Under the pieces are notes generated by a model. The model saw nothing but the letters and a program-made list of their open reading frames with translations. It was not told the DNA's origin and made no database searches. DNA of 64,000 bases, taken from contig NC_017955.1 of assembly GCF_000306785.1 (NCBI RefSeq), forward strand, positions 4,774,001 through 4,838,000. The letters are read 5' to 3'. The DNA is from Modestobacter italicus. Its GTDB lineage: Bacteria; Actinomycetota; Actinomycetes; Mycobacteriales; Geodermatophilaceae. A program made the position numbers and the translations under genes. Shown piece by piece: positions 27,689 to 35,686 of this stretch. Within the stretch, counting starts at the first letter, position 1. Every line of letters starts with the position of its first letter.

Positions 27689-29355
27689 CCAGCGTCCTCA
27701 CCCCGCTGCCGGTGCTGCTGCCGCTGCTCGGCGCGGCCGGCGCGCTGCTGGTCGGCCGGCACCCCCGGACCCAGCGGACGCTGAGCATCCTGGTGCTCTC
27801 CGCGGTGCTCGCCGTCTCGGTCGCGCTGCTGCTGCTCGCCGACGCGAACGGCGCCGAGGCGGTGTCGGTCGGGGGCTGGCCGGTGCCGCTGGGCATCGTG
27901 CTGGTCGTCGACCGGCTGTCCGCGCTGATGCTCGTGGTGGCCAGCACCGTCGCCCTCGGCGTCCTGGTGTTCGCCGTCGGCCAGGGCTCGGCGGACGGCG
28001 ACGAGGAGACGCCGCTGTCGATCTTCCACCCGACGTTCCTGGTGCTGATCGCCGGCGTGAGCAACGCGTTCCTCGCCGGCGACCTGTTCAACCTCTACGT
28101 CGGCTTCGAGATCCTGCTGACCGCCAGCTACGTGCTGCTGACCCTGGGCGGCTCCGCGCCGCGCATCCGGGCCGGCATCACCTACATCGTGGTCAGCCTG
28201 CTCAGCTCGCTGCTCTTCCTCGCCGCGATCGCCCTGGTGTACGCCTCGACCGGCACGGTGAACATGGCCCAGCTCGCCGTCCGGCTGGCCGAGCTGCCCG
28301 CCGGCACCCAGCTGCTGCTGCAGTCGATGCTGCTCATCGCCTTCTGCATCAAGGCCGCGGTCTTCCCGCTGTCGGCGTGGCTGCCGGACAGCTACCCGAC
28401 CGCGCCGGCGCCGGTGACCGCGGTGTTCGCCGGTCTGCTCACCAAGGTCGGCGTGTACGCGATCATCCGCACCCAGACGCTGCTGTTCCCCGGCGGCGCG
28501 CTGGACGACGTGCTGATGTGGGCGGCGCTGGCGACCATGCTGATCGGCATCCTGGGTGCGGTCGCGCAGACCGACATCCGGCGGATCCTGTCCTTCACCC
28601 TGGTCAGCCACATCGGCTACATGGTCTTCGGCATCGCCCTCGGGACGACCGCGGGCCTGGCCGGGGCGGTGTTCTACGTGGCCCACCACATCGCCATCCA
28701 GACGACGCTGTTCCTGGTGGCGGGGCTGGTGGAACGGCAGGGCGGGTCGACCTCGGTCGACCGGCTGGGCGGGCTGGCCCGGTCCTCCCCGCTGCTGGCG
28801 CTGCTGTTCTTCGTGCCGGCGATGAACCTGGCCGGCATCCCCCCGCTGTCGGGGTTCATCGGCAAGCTCGGCCTGCTGGAGGCCGGCGTCGCCGAGGGCA
28901 GCTGGCTGGCGATGGTGCTGGTCGCCGGCGGCGTGGTCACCAGCCTGCTCACGCTGGTGGCGATCGCGCGGGTGTGGACCCGGGCCTTCTGGCGACCCGC
29001 CGCCGGCGAGACCCCGGCGGCTGCGCAGCCGGAGCCGGTGGGGGCGACGGCCACCGACGGCCGTCCCGCCCGCGCGGCCGCCCGCCAGCGGGCCTGGGCG
29101 CGGCACACCGCGGTCGCCACCGACACCACCCCGTCGCAGGACGGGTTCGGTGACGCACCGCGCGGCCGCCGGCCCAGCCCGGCGCGCCCGCTGCCCGGGG
29201 TCATGCTCGGCGCGACGACGGCCATGGTCGCGGTCACCGCCGCCCTGACCGTGATCGCCGGCCCGCTCTACGGCTACACCGACCGCGCCGCCGCCGATCT
29301 GCGCGACCGGACCCCGTACCTGGAGTCGGTGTTCGGCGAGGAGGCGGGACGATGA
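27685..29355 (+). CDS. mrpD: Na+/H+ antiporter subunit MrpD
   Basis: 556 residues, NuoM/N-like proton channel subunit. Landmarks are VGFEILLTASYVLLTLGG, the KAAVFPLSAWLPDSYPTAPAP motif, FAGLLTKVGVYAI and the HIGYMVFGIALG segment. Between the penultimate and last membrane helices (about residues 435-505) there is a hydrophilic insertion rich in Ala, Arg and Pro, which makes the protein longer than the roughly 490-500 residues common for MrpD. GTG start overlapping mrpC by 4 nt. Confidence 0.94.
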   Translation: MTSVLTPLPVLLPLLGAAGALLVGRHPRTQRTLSILVLSAVLAVSVALLLLADANGAEAVSVGGWPVPLGIVLVVDRLSALMLVVASTVALGVLVFAVGQGSADGDEETPLSIFHPTFLVLIAGVSNAFLAGDLFNLYVGFEILLTASYVLLTLGGSAPRIRAGITYIVVSLLSSLLFLAAIALVYASTGTVNMAQLAVRLAELPAGTQLLLQSMLLIAFCIKAAVFPLSAWLPDSYPTAPAPVTAVFAGLLTKVGVYAIIRTQTLLFPGGALDDVLMWAALATMLIGILGAVAQTDIRRILSFTLVSHIGYMVFGIALGTTAGLAGAVFYVAHHIAIQTTLFLVAGLVERQGGSTSVDRLGGLARSSPLLALLFFVPAMNLAGIPPLSGFIGKLGLLEAGVAEGSWLAMVLVAGGVVTSLLTLVAIARVWTRAFWRPAAGETPAAAQPEPVGATATDGRPARAAARQRAWARHTAVATDTTPSQDGFGDAPRGRRPSPARPLPGVMLGATTAMVAVTAALTVIAGPLYGYTDRAAADLRDRTPYLESVFGEEAGR

Positions 29356-29918
29356 CCGCGCCCGACGTCGCACTGCGCCGGCTCCGCGACCAGCTGCCGC
29401 TGCTGGCCGCCCTGGTCCTGGTCTGGAACCTGCTCTGGGGCACCTGGTCGTGGGCCAACCTGCTGTCCGGGGTCGTCGTCGCGGTCGCCGTCACCTGGCT
29501 GCTGCCGCTGCCGCCGGTGACCGGCGGTGCCGGCTTCCACCCCGCAGCCGCGCTCCGGTACCTGGCGCGGTTCGCGACCGACCTGGCCACCTCCAGCGCC
29601 GAGGTGGCCTGGTCGGCGCTGCGGCCGCGGGGCCTGTCCTCCGGCGCGATCATCTCGGTGCCGCTGCGGACCGACTCCGACCTGCTGCTCACCATGATCA
29701 CCGAGTCGCTGTGCCTGGTGCCCGGCTCGATCGTCATCGACCTGGACCGGGAGGCGCGCACCGTCGCCCTGCACCTGCTGTCGGTGCGCGACCTGGCCGA
29801 GGTCGAGCGCCAGCGCGCCGAGGTGCTCGCCACCGAGGAGCGCGTGGTGCGCGCCTTCGGCTCGGCCGCCGACATCGCCGCCCTGGACACCGCGCCCGAC
29901 CGGAGGACCGCCCCGTGA
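29352..29918 (+). CDS. mrpE: Na+/H+ antiporter subunit MrpE
   Basis: 188 residues. Two N-terminal membrane helices (LPLLAALVLVWNLLWGTWSW, GVVVAVAVTWLL) precede a cytosolic domain with TDSDLLLTMITESLCLVPGS, typical of MrpE/MnhE. It is a structural subunit of the seven-part antiporter. ATG start overlapping mrpD by 4 nt. Confidence 0.92.
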   Translation: MTAPDVALRRLRDQLPLLAALVLVWNLLWGTWSWANLLSGVVVAVAVTWLLPLPPVTGGAGFHPAAALRYLARFATDLATSSAEVAWSALRPRGLSSGAIISVPLRTDSDLLLTMITESLCLVPGSIVIDLDREARTVALHLLSVRDLAEVERQRAEVLATEERVVRAFGSAADIAALDTAPDRRTAP

Positions 29919-30226
29919 CCGTCGTCTCCGTGCTCGCCTTCACGATGCTCGGCGCCGGGGTGCTGCTCGCGCTCGTCCGCCTGGCGCTGGGGCCCTCGCT
30001 GTTGGACCGGGTGGTCGCCACCGACGCGCTGCTGGTGATCATCTCCGCCGGGCTGGCCGTCTACGCCGCGCTGACCCGCAACCCGACCGTCGTCCCGGTG
30101 TTGGTCGTGGTGTCGCTGCTGGGGTTCGTCGGGTCGGTCTCGGTGGCCCGCTACATCGGCGGCATGCTGTCGGACGCCGCGGACGACGACCGGCGCGCCG
30201 ACCCCGTCCCGGAGGCCCGGCCGTGA
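29915..30226 (+). CDS. mrpF: Na+/H+ antiporter subunit MrpF
   Basis: 103 residues with three membrane helices. RLALGPSLLDRVVATDALLV is the conserved MrpF core. GTG start overlapping mrpE by 4 nt, with GGAGGACC just upstream. The acidic C-terminal tail is short. Confidence 0.92.
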   Translation: MTVVSVLAFTMLGAGVLLALVRLALGPSLLDRVVATDALLVIISAGLAVYAALTRNPTVVPVLVVVSLLGFVGSVSVARYIGGMLSDAADDDRRADPVPEARP

Positions 30227-30624
30227 ACGACGTCGACTCGGTCGCCGACGTGGTCGCCGTGGCCTGCCTGCTGCTGGGCGCGCTGCTGTGCCTGACCGCC
30301 GGGCTGGGGCTGCTCCGCTTCCCCGACGTGCTGTCCCGGATGCACGCCGGCACCAAGCCGCAGGCGGTCGGCGTGCTGCTGATCATGGTCGGCAGCGCCA
30401 TCCGGCTGACCGGCTCCTCCGTGGTGTGGATGCTGCTGCTGGTCGCGGTCTTCCAGCTGCTCACCGCACCGGTGAGCGCGCACATGATCGGCCGCATCGC
30501 CTACCGGCGCCGACACGTGCGGCGCGACCGGCTGCTGGTCGACGAGCTGGGCAGCGCGCCGGGCAGCAGCAGCGGGCCGCAGGGCGACGAGCCGGCCGAC
30601 GGCGACGCGCGCCACGGGCGCTGA
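30223..30624 (+). CDS. mrpG: Na+/H+ antiporter subunit MrpG
   Basis: 133 residues. LLRFPDVLSRMHAGTKPQAV is the MrpG/PhaG signature between membrane helices 1 and 2, and a third helix ends near residue 90. The C-terminal tail is hydrophilic. GTG start overlapping mrpF by 4 nt. It is the last gene of the operon, with deoC 44 nt downstream. Confidence 0.92.
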   Translation: MNDVDSVADVVAVACLLLGALLCLTAGLGLLRFPDVLSRMHAGTKPQAVGVLLIMVGSAIRLTGSSVVWMLLLVAVFQLLTAPVSAHMIGRIAYRRRHVRRDRLLVDELGSAPGSSSGPQGDEPADGDARHGR

Positions 30625-30668
30625 CCGGCCGGACCACCCGCCCCGGCGGGCAGTGGAGAATGCCCGGC

Positions 30669-31664
30669 ATGACCCACGTGCTGGACCCGAGCGCGCTCAC
30701 CGGCGGGGGGAGCCTGACCGGCCCCCTCCCGGACCCGTTCGCCGACGTGACCCGTTCGGACGACGCCTTCCGTGCCTTCCTGCACGGCCTGCCCGGCGTC
30801 GACCAGGTCGGCGCCGAGAACCGGGTGAAGGTGCTGGGCACCCGCTCGATCAAGACCACCGCCAAGGCGTGGGCGATCGACACCGCCATCTCGATGGTCG
30901 ACCTGACCACGCTGGAGGGCTCGGACACCCCCGGCAAGGTCCGGTCGCTCGCCGCCAAGGCCCGCCGTCCCGACCCCGAGGACCCCGGCTGCCCGCCCGT
31001 CGCCGCGGTCTGCGTCTACGGCGACCTGGCCGGCGTCGCGAAGGAGGCCCTGGCCGGCACCGGCATCAAGGTGGCCGCCGTCGCCACCGCGTTCCCCAGC
31101 GGCCGGGCCAGCCGGGCGGTGAAGCTCGCCGACGTGGCCGACGCCGTGAGCGGGGGCGCCGACGAGATCGACATGGTCATCGACCGCGGCGCCTTCCTGG
31201 CCGGCCGCTACCTCGACGTGTTCGAGGAGATCGTCGCGGTGAAGGAGGCGTGCGGGGCCGCCCACCTCAAGGTCATCCTGGAGACCGGCGAGCTGGTCAC
31301 CCTGGACGCCGTCCGCCGCGCCTCCTGGCTGGCGATGCTGGCCGGCGGCGACTTCATCAAGACCTCCACCGGCAAGATCTCCCCCGCCGCCACGCTGCCG
31401 GTCTGCCTGGTGATGCTCGAGGCGGTGCGCGACTTCCGCGCCGCCACCGGCCGCCAGGTCGGCGTCAAGCCCGCCGGCGGCATCCGGACGACGAAGGACG
31501 CCGTCAAGCACCTCGTGCTGGTCAACGAGACCGCCGGGGCCGACTGGCTCTCCCCCGACTGGTTCCGCTTCGGCGCCTCCAGCCTGCTCAACGACCTGCT
31601 CCTGCAGCGGCAGAAGCTCCGCACCGGCCACTACTCCGGCCCCGACCACGTGAGCGTCGACTGA
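30669..31664 (+). CDS. deoC: Deoxyribose-phosphate aldolase
   Basis: 331 residues. The Schiff-base lysine lies in FIKTSTGK, and a second active-site lysine in GVKPAGGIRTT. It cleaves 2-deoxyribose-5-phosphate to acetaldehyde and glyceraldehyde-3-phosphate. The first 60 residues extend beyond the compact E. coli enzyme, as in other actinobacterial and animal-type DeoC proteins. The ATG at 30669 is chosen because GGAG lies 10 nt upstream. GAGAAT 7 nt upstream is also a possible -10 box. Another ATG 9 nt earlier sits too close to the GGAG. The two aldehyde dehydrogenase-family genes follow directly, fitting removal of the acetaldehyde product. Confidence 0.95.
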   Translation: MTHVLDPSALTGGGSLTGPLPDPFADVTRSDDAFRAFLHGLPGVDQVGAENRVKVLGTRSIKTTAKAWAIDTAISMVDLTTLEGSDTPGKVRSLAAKARRPDPEDPGCPPVAAVCVYGDLAGVAKEALAGTGIKVAAVATAFPSGRASRAVKLADVADAVSGGADEIDMVIDRGAFLAGRYLDVFEEIVAVKEACGAAHLKVILETGELVTLDAVRRASWLAMLAGGDFIKTSTGKISPAATLPVCLVMLEAVRDFRAATGRQVGVKPAGGIRTTKDAVKHLVLVNETAGADWLSPDWFRFGASSLLNDLLLQRQKLRTGHYSGPDHVSVD

Positions 31665-31665
31665 G

Positions 31666-33108
31666 ATGAGCATCTTCGAGTACGCCCCCGCGCCCGAGTC
31701 GCGGTCGATCGTCGACGTCCGGCCGAGCTACGGGCTGTTCATCGACGGTGAGTTCACCGACGGCACCGGCACCCCGCTGAAGACCGTCAACCCGGCCACC
31801 GAGGAGGTGCTCAGCGAGGTCGCCACCGGCAGCGACGCCGACGTCGACCGCGCCGTCCGGGCCGCCCGCCGCGCCTTCACCCGGGTCTGGGGGCCGATGC
31901 GCCCGGCCGACCGCGGCAAGTACCTGTTCCGGATCGCCCGGCTGCTGCAGGAGCGCGCGCGGGAGTTCGCCGTCCTGGAGACCCTGGACAACGGCAAGCC
32001 GATCCGGGAGAGCCGGGACGTCGACGTCCCGCTGGCCGCGGCGCACTTCTTCTACCATGCGGGCTGGGCCGACAAGCTCGAGCACGCGGGCCTCGGCCCG
32101 GCTCCGCGCCCGCTCGGCGTGGCCGGGCAGGTCATCCCGTGGAACTTCCCGCTGCTGATGCTGGCCTGGAAGGTCGCCCCGGCGCTGGCCACCGGCAACA
32201 CCGTCGTCCTGAAGCCGGCCGAGACCACCCCGCTGACCGCGCTGCTGTTTGCCGAGGTCTGCCGGCAGGCCGACCTGCCCCCGGGCGTGGTCAACATCGT
32301 CACCGGCGCCGGCGAGACCGGCCGCGCGGTGATCAGCCACCCCGACGTGGACAAGGTGGCCTTCACCGGCTCCACGGAGGTCGGCCGGTCGATCGCCCGC
32401 GCGGTCGCCGGGACGTCGAAGCGGCTCACCCTCGAGCTCGGCGGCAAGGCGGCGAACATCGTGTTCGACGACGCCCCCATCGACCAGGCCGTCGAGGGCA
32501 TCGTGCGCGGGATCTTCTTCAACCAGGGCCACGTCTGCTGCGCGGGCTCCCGGCTGCTGGTGCAGGAGAACGTGCACGACGAGGTGGTCGCGGCCCTGCA
32601 GCGCCGGATCGGCACGCTGCGGGTCGGTGACCCGATGGACAAGAACACCGACCTCGGCGCGATCAACTCCGCCGAGCAGCTCGCCCGGGTCCGCGAGCTG
32701 ACCGCCTTCGGCGTCGATGAGGGCGCCACCTGCTGGCAGCCCGAGGGCGAGCTGCCGGGCCGTGGGTTCTGGTTCAAGCCGACCGTGTTCACCGACGTCT
32801 CCCCCGCCCACCGGATCGCCCGGGACGAGGTGTTCGGCCCGGTGCTCTCGGTGATGACCTTCCGCACGCCCGACGAGGCGGTGGCCAAGGCGAACAACAC
32901 GACCTACGGGCTCTCGGCCGGCATCTGGTCGGAGAAGGGCTCGCGGATCCTGAAGATCACCGACCAGCTGCGCGCCGGGGTGGTCTGGGCCAACACCTTC
33001 AACGAGTTCGACCCGACCTCGCCGTTCGGCGGCTACAAGCAGTCCGGCTACGGCCGCGAGGGCGGCCGGCAGGGCCTCGCGGCCTACCTCCAGGGAGAGA
33101 CCAAGTGA
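31666..33108 (+). CDS. Aldehyde dehydrogenase, probably oxidising DeoC-derived acetaldehyde
   Basis: 480 residues, full-length ALDH superfamily. VIPWNFPLLMLAWKVAPALA binds the cofactor with the KPAE motif, FTGSTEVG follows the Rossmann glycine, LELGGKAANIVF contains the general-base glutamate near residue 256, and GHVCCAGS carries the catalytic cysteine near residue 289. C-terminal NTFNEFDPTSPFGGYKQSG is canonical. It starts one base after the deoC stop and ends overlapping the truncated ALDH-like gene by 4 nt, so the three are co-translated. Acetaldehyde to acetate is the likely reaction, inferred from context. Confidence 0.9.
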   Translation: MSIFEYAPAPESRSIVDVRPSYGLFIDGEFTDGTGTPLKTVNPATEEVLSEVATGSDADVDRAVRAARRAFTRVWGPMRPADRGKYLFRIARLLQERAREFAVLETLDNGKPIRESRDVDVPLAAAHFFYHAGWADKLEHAGLGPAPRPLGVAGQVIPWNFPLLMLAWKVAPALATGNTVVLKPAETTPLTALLFAEVCRQADLPPGVVNIVTGAGETGRAVISHPDVDKVAFTGSTEVGRSIARAVAGTSKRLTLELGGKAANIVFDDAPIDQAVEGIVRGIFFNQGHVCCAGSRLLVQENVHDEVVAALQRRIGTLRVGDPMDKNTDLGAINSAEQLARVRELTAFGVDEGATCWQPEGELPGRGFWFKPTVFTDVSPAHRIARDEVFGPVLSVMTFRTPDEAVAKANNTTYGLSAGIWSEKGSRILKITDQLRAGVVWANTFNEFDPTSPFGGYKQSGYGREGGRQGLAAYLQGETK

Positions 33109-33971
33109 CCGACCGCCTGGCCGTGCGCAAGACCTACAAGCTCTACCTGGGCGGGGCGTTCCCCCGGTCGGAGTCCGGCCGCACCTACGAGGTCACCGAC
33201 GCCAAGGGCCACTTCCTGGCCAACGCCGCCTGGGCCTCCCGCAAGGACGCCCGGGACGCCGTCGTGGCCGCGCGCGGTGCGTTCGCGAAGTGGTCGGGTG
33301 CCACCGCCTACAACCGCGGCCAGGTGCTCTACCGGGTCGCCGAGGTGATGGAGGGCCGTGCGGCGCAGTTCGCCGAGGAGGTGGCCGCAGGCGAGGGGAT
33401 CTCCTCGTCCAAGGCCCGGGCCGAGGTCGACGCCGCGATCGACCGGTGGGTCTGGTACGCCGGGTGGACCGACAAGCTCGCCGCGGTCCTGGGCAGCACC
33501 AACCCGGTCGCCGGCCCGTACTTCGGCTTCTCCGTGCCCGAGCCGACCGGGGTGGTCGCCGTGCTGGCACCCCAGCGGTCCAGCCTGCTCGGCCTGGTCA
33601 GCGTGCTGGCCCCGGTGCTGGCCGCCGGCAACACCGCCGTCGTGGTCAGCTCGAAGGACCGCCCGCTGCCGGCGATCACCCTCGGCGAGGTGCTGGCGAC
33701 CTCCGACGTCCCGGGCGGGGTGGTCAACCTGCTGACCGGGGACGCCGCGGAGATCGGGCCGTGGCTGGCCGAGCACGCCGACGTGGACGCGATCGACCTC
33801 GCGGGCGCGCCCGCGCCGCTGGCCATGGAGCTGGAGCGCTCGGCGGCCGGGACCGTCAAGCGGGTGCTCCGAGCGGCGGCCGAGGAGCCGGACTGGACCG
33901 CCGATCCGGGGCTCTCCCGGCTGCGGCCGTTCCTGGAGACCAAGAGCGTCTGGCACCCCATCGGCCTCTGA
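33105..33971 (+). CDS. Short aldehyde dehydrogenase-family protein lacking catalytic residues
   Basis: 288 residues, aligning with the N-terminal 60% of ALDH. The YKLYLGGAFPRSESGRTYEV start, PTGVVAVLAPQRSSLLGLVS and LAAGNTAVVVSS are recognisable. The protein ends after the VDAIDLAGAP/GTVKRV region and lacks the LELGG glutamate and the catalytic cysteine segment, so it cannot be a working ALDH. There is no frameshifted remainder downstream. Because deoC-ALDH-short ALDH is a compact overlapping operon, it looks like a kept subunit or regulator of the full-length partner rather than a fresh pseudogene. A repeat copy starts one base after its stop. Confidence 0.85.
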   Translation: MTDRLAVRKTYKLYLGGAFPRSESGRTYEVTDAKGHFLANAAWASRKDARDAVVAARGAFAKWSGATAYNRGQVLYRVAEVMEGRAAQFAEEVAAGEGISSSKARAEVDAAIDRWVWYAGWTDKLAAVLGSTNPVAGPYFGFSVPEPTGVVAVLAPQRSSLLGLVSVLAPVLAAGNTAVVVSSKDRPLPAITLGEVLATSDVPGGVVNLLTGDAAEIGPWLAEHADVDAIDLAGAPAPLAMELERSAAGTVKRVLRAAAEEPDWTADPGLSRLRPFLETKSVWHPIGL

Positions 33972-33972
33972 T

Positions 33973-34030
33973 GAAGGACCCCGTCCTCCTCACCCCTCGC
34001 AAGCTCGGGGCGAGCCTCTGGACGGGGCCG
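33973..34030 (+). repeat. Stop-linked palindromic repeat, copy A
   Basis: 58 nt starting GAAGGACCCC and ending GGGGCCG, one base after the TGA of the short ALDH gene. Outer arms GGACCCCGTCC and GGACGGGGCC pair over 10 bp with a bulged A. The core CTCGCAAGCTCG is shared with the copies at 40451, 55539 and 57696. It is identical over all 58 nt to copy B at 55539. Confidence 0.85.
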
Positions 34031-34083
34031 AAGGGCCGTCAACCGCCATGCGGACGCACAGCGTGATCGGGCAGGATCGTCCC

Positions 34084-35532
34084 GTGGCCCGCCCCAGCAT
34101 CGTCCCCATCGCCCTGACCCTCGACGACCGCACGGGCTACACGCTCTGGGCGCCGCCGTGGGAGGAGGACGGCGAGGAGTGGCAGGCGTTCCTCGGCAGC
34201 ACCGTCGACCTGCCGGCCGACATCAACGACGACGACCCGGAGGCCCCCGGGCCCACCGCCGTCGTGCACCTGTTCCCCTCCCCGGCAGCGCTGGCCGCCT
34301 TCTGCCGGGTGAGCACCGACCACGACCTGGCCGACCACCCGGTCTGGCCGGTCGTGGCGACGCTCGGGCCCGAGGACCTGACCCCGGACGAGGACCACCG
34401 CTTCGACCTCGACGGCGTCTACGACGTGGTCGCGGAGAACCCCGACCGGTGGGCGGTCGACGAGCTGGCCGCGACCCTGGACATCGTGGGCCGGCTGGCC
34501 GAGTGCTGCGAGACCCCCGTCGACGACGACGACGACGACGACGAGGACGACGACGATGAGACGGCGTTCGAGTCCGTCGCCGAGCTGGTCTCCCGCCCCG
34601 AGGTCGCCGCGCTGGGCCTGGGCATCGACGCCTTCCTCGGCCGCGACGGCGAGGGGGCCTGGGCGCGGCTGGGCACCGCGGTCGACGAGCTGTGGGAGGA
34701 CGTCCTCGAGGAGCTCGACGACCACCTCGACTGGACCGGTGCCGGGACCGTCACCACCGAGGACTACCCGTCCGCCGCCGAGGAGGCCGAGGCGCGGGCC
34801 GCCGAGCCGGAGGACGACGACGAGGACGACGACGAGGACCTGGACGACGCCCCGGCCCGGCCCGCCGCCGGCTCGACCGCAGCCGCCCCGGCCGAGGCCG
34901 CGACCGCCGGCATCCGGACGATCCGCGGCGGCAGCGAGCTCGCCGCCACCCCGGCCGCCGTCGCCGCCGCGCAGGAGTTCTGGGAGGCGGTCGGCATCCT
35001 GCCGGTGGAGGTCGTCGTCCCCGAGGGCCAGGGGGTGACGCTGCGCTGCTACGTCGAGGACCGGGCCCGGTTCCTCGGCCGCGAGGGCCAGGTCTTCGTG
35101 TTCCCGACCCCGGTGGCCCTGGCCCGGTTCTGCGCCGGCGACGAGGCCCACGACCTCACCGAGATCGCCTCCTGGGCCGAGGTCGCCGACACCGACACCC
35201 TGCCGCTGCCGGCCGACCAGGACCGCTACGACCTGGTGGAGATCTCCGAGGTGCTCGCCGAGGTCGCCCAGGGGGCCGGCGGCCTGGTCGAGCTGCGGGC
35301 GCTGCTGCAGCCGGTCGAGGGCGTGCTCGACCTCGCCGAGTACGCCGAGCTGCCCCGGGTGCAGCAGCAGCTCGCCGCGGACGCACCGCTGGGCCGGGTG
35401 GTGGCCCGCGCCGAGACCGACCCGCGCGCGCCGCTGTCCGCCGAGGAGGCGCCGGCGCTGGTGACCGCCTGGCAGCAGATCGTGGACGACATCGGCACCG
35501 CGCTGGTCTTCCGCTCCGACCTGGCGCGCTGA
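34084..35532 (+). CDS. Highly acidic actinobacterial protein of unknown function
   Basis: 482 residues from the GTG at 34084, which has AGGA 7 nt upstream. An ATG at 34048 lacks a site. Two copies of a globular module, one near residues 1-140 (LWAPPWEEDGEEWQAFLGS, VVHLFPSPAALAAFCR) and one near 300-450 (CYVEDRARFLGREGQVFVFP, PVALARFCAGDEAHDL), flank low-complexity linkers. The linkers contain Asp runs encoded by a GAC microsatellite (about 34520-34560) and a second DDDEDDDED stretch. No catalytic motif is evident. Similar proteins in this group of bacteria are sometimes labelled primosomal protein, without evidence that I know of. It is cytosolic, with no signal or membrane segment. Confidence 0.75.
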   Translation: MARPSIVPIALTLDDRTGYTLWAPPWEEDGEEWQAFLGSTVDLPADINDDDPEAPGPTAVVHLFPSPAALAAFCRVSTDHDLADHPVWPVVATLGPEDLTPDEDHRFDLDGVYDVVAENPDRWAVDELAATLDIVGRLAECCETPVDDDDDDDEDDDDETAFESVAELVSRPEVAALGLGIDAFLGRDGEGAWARLGTAVDELWEDVLEELDDHLDWTGAGTVTTEDYPSAAEEAEARAAEPEDDDEDDDEDLDDAPARPAAGSTAAAPAEAATAGIRTIRGGSELAATPAAVAAAQEFWEAVGILPVEVVVPEGQGVTLRCYVEDRARFLGREGQVFVFPTPVALARFCAGDEAHDLTEIASWAEVADTDTLPLPADQDRYDLVEISEVLAEVAQGAGGLVELRALLQPVEGVLDLAEYAELPRVQQQLAADAPLGRVVARAETDPRAPLSAEEAPALVTAWQQIVDDIGTALVFRSDLAR

Positions 35533-35544
35533 GCGATCACTTGC

Positions 35545-35609
35545 CGTTGATCATCGGCAGGTGGTCGCCGCTGCCGGCGTGGCGAGCGACCACTTGCCGA
35601 TGATCAACG
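35545..35609. repeat. 24-bp inverted repeat with TTGATCAT cores
   Basis: Arm 35545-35568 (CGTTGATCATCGGCAGGTGG...) and arm 35586-35609 are reverse complements with one mismatch. Each arm extends into its own smaller dyad (CACTTGCCG / CGGCAGGTG). It lies 12 nt after the stop of the acidic protein gene and before the helicase terminator. Confidence 0.75.
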
Positions 35610-35628
35610 CCGTCCGGACCCCCTGAGA

Positions 35629-35673
35629 ACGGCAACGGCCGGCCCCCGCAGTGCGGGGACCGGCCGTTGCCGT
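35629..35673. terminator. Strong hairpin terminator of the DEAD-box helicase gene
   Basis: Perfect 14-bp arms ACGGCAACGGCCGG (35629-35642) and the complement (35660-35673), plus an inner CCCCGC/GCGGGG stem. It sits 14 nt beyond the helicase stop and may also terminate the convergent gene. Confidence 0.8.
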
Positions 35674-35686
35674 CAGTGCTGCTGGC

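Noticed and set aside
33105-33971. Short ALDH gene as a frameshifted pseudogene
   Set aside because: No continuation of the ALDH C-terminus is found downstream in any frame, and the gene is tightly overlapped in an operon.
34500-34850. Asp-codon repeats as a possible CRISPR or satellite array
   Set aside because: They lie in frame in a clear coding sequence and have no spacer structure.
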